Below are positions 9,648 to 21,431 of a DNA stretch of 64,000 nucleotides, in pieces. The stretch comes from Hymenopellis radicata. Lineage: Eukaryota > Basidiomycota > Agaricomycetes > Agaricales > Physalacriaceae. The position numbers and the translations under genes were made by a program. The stretch lies in the NCBI GenBank assembly GCA_015501595.1, contig JADNRX010000012.1, forward strand, positions 62,001 through 126,000, in the 5' to 3' direction. The notes beneath the pieces were generated by a model that did not search any database, was not told the origin of the DNA, and saw only the letters and a program-made list of their open reading frames with translations. How positions within the stretch are numbered: position 1 is the stretch's first letter; every line of letters begins with the position of its first letter.

Positions 9648-10784
9648 ATGCAGTCCAATCTCACCGTTGGCAATCCTTTGTCGCTGGACCGGATCCGGTC
9701 TGTGTTGACTCGACTAGAGGACACAATCATCTTCTCGCTCATTGAACGCGCTCAATTCGGGCATAATCCCCGCATCTACCAGCGCGGGGCGTTCAAGGAG
9801 CTCCAGGAGGTTGGCTTCACCGGCAGCTGGCTCCAATGGTTCCTGAAGGAAACAGAGTCTTTCCATGGTCTGTCTTGTTTCTGTCCCTCCGTGAAGCACC
9901 TGACCTGATTCAGTTTGGTTCGCGTCCAGCAAAAGCTCGAAGATATACAAGGTGCATATATCAGATGTAGTTTCAATCAGAGTGACATCGCTCTAACAGT
10001 CATACCAGTCCAGATGAATACCCCTTTTCCAGCGATCTACCAGAGCCTATTCTCCCCGCACTGGCCTTCCCCGCACTGCTGCACCCCAACACGGTCAACG
10101 TCAATCCCTCCATCCTGGCATTCTACACGGCCTCCATCGTCCCAAGAATAACACGCGGCGCCACCATCGCTCTTGCATCTTCCAAGCGCGCAAACGGCAT
10201 CGTGGGCGACGACGCGTTCGAGGATGACGGCAATTATGGCAGTGCAGCAACGATAGACATTGAAATACTCCAAGCCATCAGCAAACGCGTACACTACGGC
10301 ACGTCAGCTGTTCTACTACTAAGTATGTTCCTTTCGTGCTTATTCACATTCCCGTCCCGCAGGCAAATTCGTGTCCGAATCTAAATTCCTCGAGAACCCC
10401 GCTGCCTTCATACCCCATATTCAAAACCCCAATCGGCAGGCCTTGGAGGATCTCATCACGAAGCCCGAGGTAGAGCGCAGGCTCTTGATGCGACTAGCCA
10501 AGAAAGCTGCGACATACGCTCAAGATTTTGCTTCTGACGGTACCCAAGTACTACCCGCCAACGACGGAAAGGTCAATGGAAACAGTAAAATAGATGTCGA
10601 TGGTGTCGTAGATCTCTACGAGAGCTATATCATTCCTCTCACCAAGGAGGTTGAGGTAAGGCATTCTCGTTGAATTCCTATGGCGAGCTCACTGACCCAT
10701 CGTCAGGTGGATTACCTTCTTCAGAGGCTGAACGGCCTAAAAGAGGAGGAAATCGAAGCGCTGTCTAAGCGACACTTAGAATGA
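9648..10784 (+). CDS. ARO7: Chorismate mutase (AroQ type)
   Basis: Converts chorismate to prephenate, the committed step to phenylalanine and tyrosine. Exons 9648-9867, 9930-9951 (22 nt), 10000-10298, 10363-10655 and 10707-10784. The start ATG gives [20 protein letters not shown], matching the family N-terminus. Family landmarks are [69 protein letters not shown] and [16 protein letters not shown], which form the all-helical eukaryotic enzyme with its allosteric region. The intron at 10299-10362 only keeps frame if it uses a GC donor (G|GCACGT). The full length of the family is present with no frame break. The symbol follows the yeast orthologue. Confidence 0.95.
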
Positions 10785-11012
10785 ACCAATATGTACTGTA
10801 AACAAGACGTAGTGCTAGCTGAAGCTTGCGAACGACTAGCGTAAGTGTCTTGCACCATCCTGAACGAGTTCATGGGACATGCACCAACATGTCCTCATTC
10901 GCTACTGGCATCGACCATTTTTACTTTATATGCAAGCATACGAACATGAATAACAAGTGACATTTATAATCGTAACATCTACGAAATCCATAAATAAGTA
11001 TGCTACACACAC

Positions 11013-13562
11013 TCATGCCCATGGATTACCCTCCTCGCCGACATATACAGGCGGAGACACCTTTACAGCCTCTTCCGTGTGATGCTCGTGCTCCGGCACC
11101 TCTCCAACGACCTCGCCAACTTCTCCTTCTAGATCATGCACATCTTCCTCATGCGGGGAAGATACAGCCATAGGACTAAACGGAGGAGAAGTCGCCTCAT
11201 GATCCTCTCCATGAGGGCTGTACACCCGACGCAGCCTTCGTGCATCGTCTGCGACGACAAGGTCCACGGCATCGTTCGGTAAAATGGGTTCTGGCGGTGA
11301 CACCTTTGGAGAGCGATGCGATGTCGAAGCTGCAGGAGAACCATGTGGGACGGAGACTCTTGGAGAAGTATGCGAGCTCGATGGAGGGGGTCGAACGATG
11401 GGAGATGCTCGTCTTGGCGGGGGCGCCGAGTATCTGGAGTCTATTCCCTTTCTCATTCTTGTCCACGCCAGCCGGACTCCGCCACCTTCTGCAGGAATAT
11501 CCTCCGCTCCGAAATCAATAACGCGTTCGTTGGGTTGAGAATGTGACACGGCTCCATAACCGCCATTACTCTTTCCATGAGAGATGGGAGTCGCCTTCCT
11601 CGGTGTAGCAGGCGCGTGCAACGCTGCCCGTCTACCCCACGCGCCTCGCTCGTCCCTCAAAACCCTTTCCTCTTCCTCCCATACCATTCGCCGAGCCTCT
11701 TCACCACTCACGTCCACGACCGGGTAATTGTAATCCCCGAACAGATAATTCCTAGCATGCAAGTAGAGGTCCTCGTCCTCTTGGAGCGACGAAGGGGAGG
11801 GGAAAGTCAAGGAATATGCGTGGGGATCATATCCGGCATGTGTAGGAGGAGAAGGTGGCAACGGTAGAGATGATATGTTTTGCTCTGCTTCGTCCTCCCG
11901 CATAAGCGGCGCCTCTTCTTCATCAGCCGGATCCGGTAGCCAATACTTCTTCAGTCGTTGAGAAGATCCTCTCGTGTACCGCAGTCCAGCTCTTATGCGC
12001 CTCTCTCTGCCTTCGCCCACGTGTATAGCACCTTCACTCGGTTCGAATGCGCGGTAATCCATTCCTTCACCCTTCAGCGTCGCCTTCGTATCCTCCCAGA
12101 CATCTTTCAAAGAGAACGAGTCTCGGAAAGCAGCGAGCACCGTAAGGCGCGCGACGTAAGTATAAGGTGTCGTATCCAGATGTCCATTTTCCGGTTGAGA
12201 GGATTTGGAGGGTGACGGGAGATTGACGAAATCCTTGTTGGAGAACGCCCACATGTGTGCTATCGCGAAGATGGGCATCTGCAAACACACCAGCAGATCG
12301 GTCACCGCGACTGCAACGACGCTTTCCCCTCCACCAGAAGTTGCCTCATTTGTGAGATGGCCCAGGTGAGTGATTGTGCCGCTCTCTACGAGCCCACTAA
12401 CCACGAGGCTTTGCCAGAAAGTGAGTACCAGTATGCCTTTGACGCACACGAACTTCGGCACCGGACGAAAGCTCGCACCACCTCCTCCTTGGCCTTCTAG
12501 ATCTGACGACACTACCAGCCAAAAGCTGGCCAGGCTATATAGCGCCAAACATATACTCACGTTGTAGATGATCGATATGTAAAGGTAACCCGACGTGGCT
12601 GTGAAGTTGCCCTCCTGGTAAGTGCCGGTCAGCTTAAGCAGGAGGGTGGCCACCGCTAGGATGGGCTTTATTTGAACGTATTCTATATGCCAGGTTACTA
12701 TTGAGAAACAGACGAATCACGAGTGAACGTACGCAGAATGCCTCTTTTCATCCACAGCCATTCATAAGGATCGCTGCCATCGAGTTCACGGCGCCACAAG
12801 TTCATCGGGAAAAGCGGTGTCTGCATGAATGAGGCCTAAGTTTACTGGAAGAAAAGGATCAGAGGTACCTTGGGTTCTCGACCTTGTAACAAGATCAACA
12901 TTTCTCTCTCGCCACCGAGATACGAAAGTAGGAGGTGAAAGAAGCAGTATATCACGAACGCCTGGAGAAGTTGTCAGGACCAAAAGGTGCGTCATTAGCA
13001 CATAATGTCGCACCTCATATACATCCCGTCCTGCATCAATGAGAACCGCCTTTCCCGGGGCGATAAGAGATATGAGCGAGGCGACTGCATAGAGAGGTGG
13101 CATGAGCATGATGCGTATCACCATTCTGTTCGGTGTTTTAATCAGCATATTGTTGCGCGGTTCGTGAATTGAAAGCAGGTGAAACCCTAACCCTACGATG
13201 ACTTTGGAGAGTGGTCATCGGGAGATCATCGTGGGGCACGTAAAGAAAGCGTCACACGAGGAGGCAATGGTCGTGGGTATAGGAGGTTTAGTCCTAGGAA
13301 GGTGGGGTATTGGTGGTGATAGACGAACAAAGACGTACCTCTGTAACCCGACCCTGCGATAGTTCTTGAGATGCAAAGTGATAGATAACGCTCCCACTAG
13401 CACCGTCAGCAGCGCACATAATGCAGCCGGAATGAGAAAGGCTCTTCCAATGCCGCGGTCCTTCTCTTCTGCCAGTGATTTGACGTGTTCAGCATATTCG
13501 TGTACATTCCTGATGAGTACTGCGGTTGGGGATTTGAGGGAGTGAATGGGAGATTCAGCCAT
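11013..13562 (-). CDS. TMEM184/organic solute transporter alpha family (DUF300) membrane protein
   Basis: Seven-pass membrane protein of the Ost-alpha/TMEM184 family, probably in vacuolar or endosomal membranes; the transported solute is unknown. Exons (minus strand order) are 13339-13562, 13014-13125, 12869-12961, 12733-12820 and 11013-12682, all in phase. Landmarks are MLMPPLYAVASLISLI, VYEAFVIYCFFHLLLSYLGG, a KPILAVATLLLKLTGTYQEG strand and FVCVKGILVLTFWQS, followed by a loop and a last helix ending in FSNKDF. A long hydrophilic, proline/serine/glutamate-rich tail of about 350 residues makes this protein larger than the animal homologues. Intron 1 is unusually long for the window (213 nt) and holds a telomere-like motif. 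Confidence 0.9.
13181..13194 (-). repeat. Interstitial telomere-like motif inside an intron
   Basis: AAACCCTAACCCTA lies in the long first intron of the TMEM184-like gene. On the minus strand it reads TAGGGTTAGGGTTT. Confidence 0.6.
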
Positions 13563-13889
13563 ATATCAGAGGTTGCTCAGGTCCTGCTCGTGTTTGTAGT
13601 CGTGAATGAGTTAGTTGTCGAACTAGAGCTTTAAGTCGCCTCGAATGGTATTTCCTGTCGACGTGGGACGTGGAGGTATGAGGAGTATAAATAAATCCGC
13701 GCCGAGAACGCTATGGAAGGGCAGGATGGCGTTTAGACTAATTCTGGGCTCGCTGGGAGGAATTTACAACAGACAAAGGGCAAACCTGTGCATTTACACT
13801 GAACAGCAGTGAAAGCAGGAAGCAAGGTCAGGACGTGACGTCAGTTTTTGGCTTTCCCGATTTGTATTTAAACTCTTTCAACTTTTGCC
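13563..13889. promoter_or_regulatory. Divergent promoter with a palindromic CRE (TGACGTCA)
   Basis: This 327-bp gap separates the divergent TMEM184-like and TFIIIC5 genes. A perfect TGACGTCA at 13836-13843 lies 47 bp upstream of the TFIIIC5 start. It matches the ATF/CREB bZIP consensus. A function here is inferred from motif and position only. Confidence 0.45.
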
Positions 13890-15893
13890 ATGGACTCGAT
13901 GGACGTTGACCAGCCGGAGGCGTCGACGTCGGCCTCCTCCAACGCGCCTATCGAGGCGCGCCCTTTGCCGCTGCCATCGACGCCATTCTATGTGGTCGAG
14001 TATCCTGGCCGCGTGAAACCGACATCTGTTCCTGAAGCAGTGAAGACTCTTGGTGGACTAAGCAGCCTGGAAAACGCCTTCAAGCGCGGTGCAACCAAAG
14101 CTGAGACGCTCGTTGAACTGCACCTCCGACCAGATAACCCCTTCGCGCATCCTATACCTGGTTCTGTTGTCGCGTCCAACGCTCTCTTGATGAAAGTGGT
14201 GAAACGGAAGAAAAAAAGACGACATCCAGACGATCCAATTGTCGGTCATTACACGACTGAAGTCGTCGGTGTCATTCCAAAGACTGTCCGCTTCCGAAGT
14301 AAGGCCTCGATACATACTGAGATGAGACGCGTACTCATGCACCCAAGGCATGGCGGACTATCAGTTCCAGCCAGATATGGACGATCCTTTGAGCAAGCTC
14401 CGGATGGCCATGGAACATATGGATGGTATGTGGAGCCGGTCAACACCCGAAATACACGTACTCATGCTCTGAAACGCAGTCGATGCCCTGTGTGAATACA
14501 AAATACCAGAAGAAAAATACGACTACACCATCACTGTTGGTGAACAGGACTTGCCCACCGCGCCGAAGCCACCAGCAGACCCCGAATTTGCGATGAACCT
14601 GGACCCCCAACTTCGGCCTACTGAACCTACAACCAGAAGCAATTTGCGTCTATTTCCCCCGCCCATATTTAGTCGCCAAACAATTCCTCAAGTCTATAAG
14701 TAGGTCTCGTCATTATCCAGCAGTCATGATATTGACCACTTGACTTTCAAGCTTTAAGGCCAATACAGCCTCCGTCGCGTCCATTACTGTAGACGAGGAA
14801 ACTGGCGAAGAGAAGAAACGACTTATTAACAGAATGCGTTGGAAGGGCTACGGTCCGGCAACGATCTCGTTTACTGATGCCACGGTTCCCACAAAACCAC
14901 CTGCTGTCGTAGAGTCAGCCCGAGACCAAGTTGATGAAAAGCTCCTCAAGCGATTAGAAGAGGTACCGCTCGTAACTTGTCGTCTTACTGAGTTACAAGC
15001 TTACAACTGCCAGCATTTCGATGAACGCCCAGTCTGGACAAGAATGTCTCTTTTCAACCAATTCGCGCAGGGAGAAGCTCGCGAGATACACAAGTATGTC
15101 AACAAGACGCTGATTCCTTGTAGCTGACAAGTTATCCAGCTCAAAAGTCATTCTTCCCCTTGTCTGCTATGTCTTCCAAGATGGTCCTTGGCGCGACACA
15201 TTAGTCAAGTTCGGCTATGACCCTCGCAAGATTAACGAGGCTCGATTGTAAGTGTGTCATTTGCATGGCAGACACATTTCCTTACTTTCTCCAGCTACCA
15301 GCGTCTCTACTTCCGCAATGCTAACCACCCCATCGCGCGACCTTCTGTAACTACGCGTCGCCAAGACCGCTCTACCACAAACGTCCTTCTCGATCCCACC
15401 GCCGGCGAAGGCGACCGGAAGACATCGCATATATTTGATGGGAAGACTCTCACCAAGGAAACTGCTGCGTTCCAGCTCTGTGATATATCCGATCCCATGC
15501 TGAAGGGAATGATTGAGGACGAAAGCGATCTTCGCGAGACATGCGATGAGCGCGACGGATGGTACACGACGTATGCTTTCGAGCGTATCAAGGGCGTGCT
15601 GCGACACAAGTTCTTCTCGCTATTGCAGGGCCATGTGGCGCCGGACGACGAGTGCTGGAAGCTGCTTGAGAATGTGGAGGGGGCGGCGACCAAGTCAACG
15701 GCGATATCCAAGGGTCATAGGTTACGTGCCGGGAAGCATAATATGGCGAAAGGCGCTTTGAGACCTGAGGATGCTGCGGTATGTGTTCTGTCCTTTTCAT
15801 TTGTTGACGATACTGATAGAGACGTATACATAGGCTTTACGGCTGAAGACTATCTTGGACCGCAACGCCAAATCTCTAACGACTCAACGATGA
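13890..15893 (+). CDS. TFC1: Transcription factor TFIIIC subunit 5 (tau95/Sfc1-like)
   Basis: Subunit of TFIIIC, which binds the A box of tRNA genes and recruits TFIIIB for RNA polymerase III. Exons 13890-14298, 14348-14425, 14480-14699, 14752-14962, 15014-15093, 15140-15247, 15295-15778 and 15834-15893 join without frame loss. Landmarks are the N-terminal VVEYP..VK..EAVKTLGG segment, LLMKVVKRKKK, the conserved GVIPKTVRFRSMADYQF, FDERPVWTRMSL, and LPLVCYVFQDGPWRDTLVKF followed by DPR. The DNA-binding C-terminal domain ends in the YQRLYFRN region and a short basic tail. The length of about 540 residues is usual for the family. The symbol is that of the yeast orthologue. Confidence 0.93.
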
Positions 15894-16074
15894 AGACGTT
15901 CGGATTATGAGTGCCGTGCTGTGAAGATGTATCTCTAGTGTTGTACTTTATGCAAAAAGCATCAGCTCATTTCTTGTCTGGACCGCTGGGGATGCGAATC
16001 GGTTACATAGGGCTACACATTCTGGCGCTACATGATAATCATAATGATACAAGGTCTGGAGGTTCGGCGGAATG

Positions 16075-16821
16075 TCAATCCTCCTCCTCCTCATCGAACC
16101 ACCTCTCTTCTGCATCTCTGTCATTTTCCATATCCAAAGACTCATCCCAATCCACTTCATCATAGTCAATGTCCTTCAGGAATGAGTGAGTATACACGAA
16201 CATGGTTAAAACGTATGATATTCACCTCCAGTAATCCGTATATAAAGCGTTCCTTTATACGTCGTTCAAAGAGCAGACGAGCATCCTCATCTGTCTCCAA
16301 GCTTGCGAGATTCTCAGTAACCTGGTCGACCTCGTCATCGCTATCGCTGTCTTCCTCAGGCACAAAATGGTTCTCTGCTGCCTCTCTCCTCAATGTCCTG
16401 ACGCGTTCTGCCTCTCGTTCCTCCTCGTAGCCTCCAAGTAGAGCACCGAGCTTCCCTACATGTTTCTCCGATCCCTGGAGGAATCCCTCTTTAGCCCATT
16501 GCTTCTCGTCATCCCCTTCCTCCATCCCTCTCCGCTCCCGTCCTTCCCATAACGTGGGCCAGGTGTTTCTAGCAATCGCAAAGGATAGCGCGCGCGGGTT
16601 CGACTCGGTGTATTTGAGACGTCGATTTCTGATTATCGACAGCGTGTTGCGCTGCTTGGGCGTGGTTATGGACGAGAACTTGATTGATAAGTGGGGAGGT
16701 AGGACGTGAAGGTGCTGCTTCAAGAAATCATGCGGCTCGGTCGCTGGAGAGGGTGATATGTTCCGTCGGATGGGAGCCCAAGGAAACGCAGGATCGGCTG
16801 TTCGTCGAAGGACGAGGTCAT
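16075..16821 (-). CDS. CCDC97-like protein, apparent one-base frameshift near the N-terminus
   Basis: Resembles coiled-coil domain-containing protein 97, a conserved eukaryotic protein reported in spliceosome-associated preparations. Exons about 16226-16821 and 16075-16173. The body shows SSITTPKQRNTLSIIRNRRL, YTESNPRALSFAIAR, FVPEEDSDSDDEVD and a C-terminal acidic tail DIDYDEVDWDE ending in EEEED. The only ATG that restores the expected beginning (MTSSFDEQPILRFLGLPSDG) lies one frame away from the rest, and no intron can bridge it; the shift falls at about 16748-16765. A missing base in the assembly is the simplest explanation. Confidence 0.72.
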
Positions 16822-17556
16822 GGCAGGGGATAGCGTAAACCGTCGATCAGCTGATGTCAATTTCGCAACTTGACTTTCTCCCTCCACGTTCTCTCCAGCC
16901 GTCCTTGACTTCTAACCAGGCCTCTATGCAATTTCTTACCCCGCGAGGATTCCAGCAAGGATGCGATTTGTTATAAGCGCCGCGCATTTTGACCCTCTGT
17001 TTTATGTACCTGCACCAAATCTGCGCTGCAAACTTCTCCGTATTCTGCCGATGCATAATGATACCTGGGAAGGATTGTGAAGTGTCTGCCAAGGAACGTT
17101 TTTCGACTACTCATATGTGTCAACCGGCTAGGATATTTGGACACCATGCAGGAGACACGGTTTTCCAGTAGACCATCTAACCGAACCTACAGTTTCACCC
17201 GCCTCGAATGCACCCATCCTTAATTCGTGTAGGAACTCCTGAATCCTGATCCTACTGCGCTTGTTCTGATCATAACGCATGGCTCGCACATTGACGGTTA
17301 TCTCCCCGCCTCATGTTTACCTCATTCCGATCACTACTCTCGGACCCTCAGGTATCACCAGAGACTCCTACTGGTGTTGAACAGTACCCTGCTTTCGTAC
17401 GTCCACACGCCGCCCCGGATCTGCGAAATGAAACGATCAGTACGCACGGAGATACTTTTAATCACCCTCGGGGCCTTATAACACTGTCCGCCTGCGCGAC
17501 CTCTTGCTCCCCTCCTCCCCTTCACTCCGTGTTAACGCAGTCGACGCTAGAGACTG
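16822..17556. other. Gene-free gap
   Basis: No conserved coding sequence is recognised between the divergent CCDC97-like and serine-rich genes. It probably holds both promoters. Confidence 0.4.
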
Positions 17557-19510
17557 ATGACCCCTCCCATTATTTCCCGCCTGCGTCGCTCTCATCAAAA
17601 TGAAGGCGAATCAGAGCGATCTGTATACGACCAGCATCGATGGAACAAAAGCTCCCTCCATCTCAATATCAGCACACCAGGAGCGCGCGCGCCGACATCC
17701 AGCTCACCTCCACTAGGCGGAAGTCCCAATGCGAGGAACTCTCCCAGCTCAGGAGAACGGATCAGTCCTAATCCCAGCCTCAGCTCTGGCCGTCCGTCGA
17801 ACTTGGCATGGTTAAGCCTGCCTAACGGAAATGGCGAGCAAGTAGTTACGAGGCTACCCATACTTCCGCCTCCGACAGCGCATAGGCAGGGCGTCCCGAT
17901 GAACAGGACGGTGTCGCTGCCTACTTCTTCTAGTAGGCCCCCATCGGCCTCGTTCAGCAACTCATCTTTGGATTTCCTTCCTGACTCTAGCGCGTTTCAG
18001 AGCTATACTCCATCACCCAATAACACTGGGTTTCGACCAGGTGTCCATAGGCTCCAAATGAACGGTATCTTCTCGAGGAGCACGCAAAGTTTGGATGCGC
18101 GTGCCGGTGGACGTGCGCACAAGCCGCTGTCCCCGATTGTAGAGCAAGACTACTTCTCCCCGGAGTCGTTACGCCGCACAAGGCCTCTTCCATCATTATC
18201 CTCTTCAGGGCTTTCCCCTGTATCACCTTCCAGTGGCAAGACCACCACGCCCGGCGGAGCTTCCGAAATTACTCGTACGTCTTCTTCTCTGGCACATAGT
18301 GTTTTTAGCACTCACCGTGCTACATGCAGGTCCTTCCCCGGTTCTATCACAATTGCGCAGTCCTTTCCTCTCACGCTCGTTGAACAGAACAGGCTCCCAG
18401 TCCTCGTCTGGGACTACTCGCTCGGTCACCCCGCCCAGCATCCCCCCACTCGATCTACGTCCTCCATTCCCGGGTCCCCATCCTAGCGCAAGCTACGATG
18501 AGATTCCACCTCTACGGCCGCGCCTTGGGAATCTGCCCACAATCGAGGGCAGCGTCTCGGACTATATCGGCAGCGAGGCATCGCTCCACGCCGATAGCTT
18601 CTTCACTGCGAGTGACTCTCTTCACGAGAAAGAGGATGACCTCGATATCGGTGACGATGAGCCGGAGCCAGTCAGACTTATCCGACCACTTCCACGACGG
18701 CAGCCAGTGCTCACACACGTGGAGGTGCCAAGAGGTGGCGGGCTGGTCGAGTTTCCGTCGATGGAGGATATTCCCCGTGCCCGGCGCGCATCGCAGCCAC
18801 CCTCTCCCCCGTCCGTCTCAGAGTCCTTCATCGCGCGCCGCTGGGACCGGTCCCCCGACATCCCGCCCGTCACGTTCCCGCCCAAACCCAAGCCGAGCAG
18901 GTTTACGCCCGCGTTCTGGGCGTTCTGGCTGGGCTTCATCTGTCCTATCCTATGGCTCGTTGGAGGCTATCACTTTACCACCTTTGGTGAGCCGCCGGCC
19001 CACATGTCTCTGGCGGAGTTTTACTTCAACCTTGGGTATCTGAAGGCGGTGTACTGTTGTCTGTACCGCAAACGGCGGGAATGGGCTGGCTCGGGCGGGA
19101 AAGGCAAGCCGAAGGGCAAGAAGGATCTCGTTCTGCCGCGCTGGGTCGACGAGAAGAGAGAGTACTATGATGCGGTGGCGAGGCTGAATGATAGGAAGGG
19201 CTCGATGAGGCGCCGGGGCTTCTTATTCGGCTACCCATTCGTGCCCCGCCCGCTTCCGCCGTCGCGTCCACACTCGGGGATCGTGATGCACATAATCACG
19301 ACGGCTCTACACCTTCCGCTTACATTGTTCGACCAGCTCTACGGCGTGAAACTGGTTCAAGTGAAAGGGCGGCGGGAGACGGGGAGAAGGATGTTTGATC
19401 CGTGGATCCAGAGGTGCAGGTATGCGCTCTGTTTTGCGTTGATATTAACCCTCTTGGGCACAATCGCGGCCGCTACGTATTTATTGGTCGTTAATATTCG
19501 CGGACTATGA
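17557..19510 (+). CDS. Serine/proline-rich protein with two C-terminal membrane segments
   Basis: Function unknown; I associate this architecture with a conserved basidiomycete family. Two exons, 17557-18274 and 18330-19510, join in frame (EIT|RPSPVLSQL). The first 400 or so residues are low-complexity Ser/Pro/Arg with many SP sites, suggesting phosphorylation. A hydrophobic segment FTPAFWAFWLGFICPILWLV follows, then a basic loop containing GKGKPKGKKDLVLPRWVDEK, a juxtamembrane PFVPRPLPP..GIVMHIITTALHLPL region and a final helix ALILTLLGTIAAATYLLVV. A hairpin with cytosolic N-terminus is likely. The start is the first in-frame ATG; an upstream exon cannot be excluded. Confidence 0.75.
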
Positions 19511-19714
19511 TATATGGACATGTCTATGTACGAACTTCAGGCGAAGCAGAAATGTAGTAGTGTGTAGTAGGTTGTAACTTGTAATCCATGTCCATTAATA
19601 CACTATCTTTCGTCTAACGCTGATAGTCAGGGCATTTGATCGTAGAGCGTCGCTTGCATGAAAAATCATCGATAGTATTCTGCGTACAAATTATCCTATA
19701 GATCATACAATTCC

Positions 19715-21316
19715 CTAAATGCCCCGATCCACCATAGTTCTATCCTTTGTACCCAAAATCGCTCTCCAAAGCACTATCAAAGCAGCCTTGACATCCCGCC
19801 TCCTCGCACCGCTCTTTCTCCAAATCGTTCTCACGAAAAACAGACAACAAAACAAAAACGACGCATCAAGGAACAGCCGTCTCAGGATGATCGCAGATGG
19901 CGTCCTATTCTCGTTCTTGACAAAGAAACTCGACAGGGAGCGAAGCTGCTCAATGCCACGCTGAATGGGATTCAAGACCAACGACCACATCCCGAGATCG
20001 TCGAAATCCCACTGCGGGCTGTCAGGCCGCCGTCGTGGCCAGTTGCCGGTCGACCCACTATGAGCTAGAGACGAGTGCGAGCGTGAATTAGGGAGATAGA
20101 TTGTCTCTAAAGTTTCCAGCCGCTCATTAAGGGCCGCGATCTGGGATTGCACGTTTTCTACCGCCCGCTCGAGAGTGGGACGCGTAGCAGGTCGTACTGG
20201 AACGTACGGCCCAAATTGAGACATGATAGGTTGAGATGGCGCTCGGAATTGGGTGTGTAGAGGGTATAACGGCGCTGGGGGAGAGCTGGCCAGCTCAGAC
20301 TGAGAGAGATGACTGGGATATAGGGAAGATGGGGCGGGCGTGCCAGTGGGCGCTCCAAAGGCTGAAGGTGTTTCGAAACCAGGTAGAGGTTGGGTAGTCG
20401 GGACACCATGTGCTAGTGGTGGTGACAAAGCTATTGAGCCTGTCATAGGTGTGCGATAGCGATGAGACGACAACGACGACCCAGGTCGGTTAGGCTGCAG
20501 CAGCTCGGGTTCGTGTCTAACATTCGGAAGCTCGCCAGCCTCATCTTCGCCCGATTCCCCTTCATCTTCAGAGCCTAGGTCAGCTTCTTGTTGTGATGGT
20601 TGGGCAGGGCGGATATATTGCGAAGGGCGCTCATCATCCTCATCGTCAGAGGCCGAGGAACCTGACGAGTCTGAGCCCTTTGATCTGGAAATGGAGCCTA
20701 GAGATGTATTGAAATTTACGGCGTCCCATACAAGTTCGGAAGACGCACCACTCATAACGAGGTTGAAAGGGTCTCCACCATAAGACTCCAGTTCCTGCAC
20801 GAGACTCTTTGCCATAGTCTTATCCGAGTATTTGCGTAGGACCTATGCAAGGGTAAGTACTTGGCGCTTGCGACTACATGACGTGCCAACAAACCTTCAT
20901 GAGTGCATCGACATACAGCCATTTAGCCTCGAGAGAGTCCACGTCCTTGTGCTTGGCCCACGCATCCCTTTCCAGACATTAGCTGTCGCAACCAAGACAC
21001 CGAGTGAACTGCACTCGCCATTTCGCCCGTCCCAGCATGTCCCAAATCCCTGGCCGTGGCGACTTGACATTTCCGATGGTAGCTATCCAAAGTGAGATAT
21101 CGCTATGAAACGCAAGACTATACGTCTTCACCTTGCTTGTACAAGCTAAACGGAAACTCGTAAACAGACAGCTTATTGCGGGAGCCGAGTAACAGCACAC
21201 CTGTACATGGTCAACTTTTCCTCATAGTCAGTCTGGATGGGACCCGTCTTGGGCAGGCCCTGCACTATCTCGACGGCGCGGTCAAACTGAGCATCAATGA
21301 GCTCGCGAGAGGACAT
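19715..21316 (-). CDS. Acyl-CoA-binding domain protein with C-terminal membrane anchor (ACBD5/Atg37-like)
   Basis: N-terminal acyl-CoA-binding domain that binds long-chain acyl-CoA, here on a long linker and a C-terminal hydrophobic anchor, as in peroxisomal ACBD5/Atg37. Exons 21201-21316, 21132-21145 (14 nt), 21019-21082, 20895-20967 and 19715-20841. The domain reads FDRAVEIVQGLPKTGPIQ, then YSLYKQAT, PGIWDMLGRAKWDAWAKHK and WLYVDALMKVLRKY. The family tyrosines and the KW motif are present. The tail has a coiled coil (ENVQSQIAALNERLETLE) and the anchor FLDASFLFCCLFFVRTIW. The intron at 20968-21018 keeps frame only with a GC donor (TG|GCGAGT). It shares a 115-bp promoter with SNF8. Confidence 0.92.
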
Positions 21317-21431
21317 GGTCGGCACGCGAGGGGCGGCAAGGTGAGCGTATAAAGGAGGTCGTGGCCGGAGGTAATTTCAGGGTAACATTACATAACCCAT
21401 GTGAAATCCAGTACCCACCGCTCTTGTTCTC
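21317..21431. promoter_or_regulatory. Compact bidirectional promoter
   Basis: Only 115 bp separate the divergent start codons of the acyl-CoA-binding protein and SNF8. Control elements must be shared or overlap. I see no clear TATA box. Confidence 0.5.

Noticed and set aside
17313..17603. Upstream plus-strand frame before the serine-rich gene
   Set aside because: No splice connection keeps the frame and composition is not protein-like.
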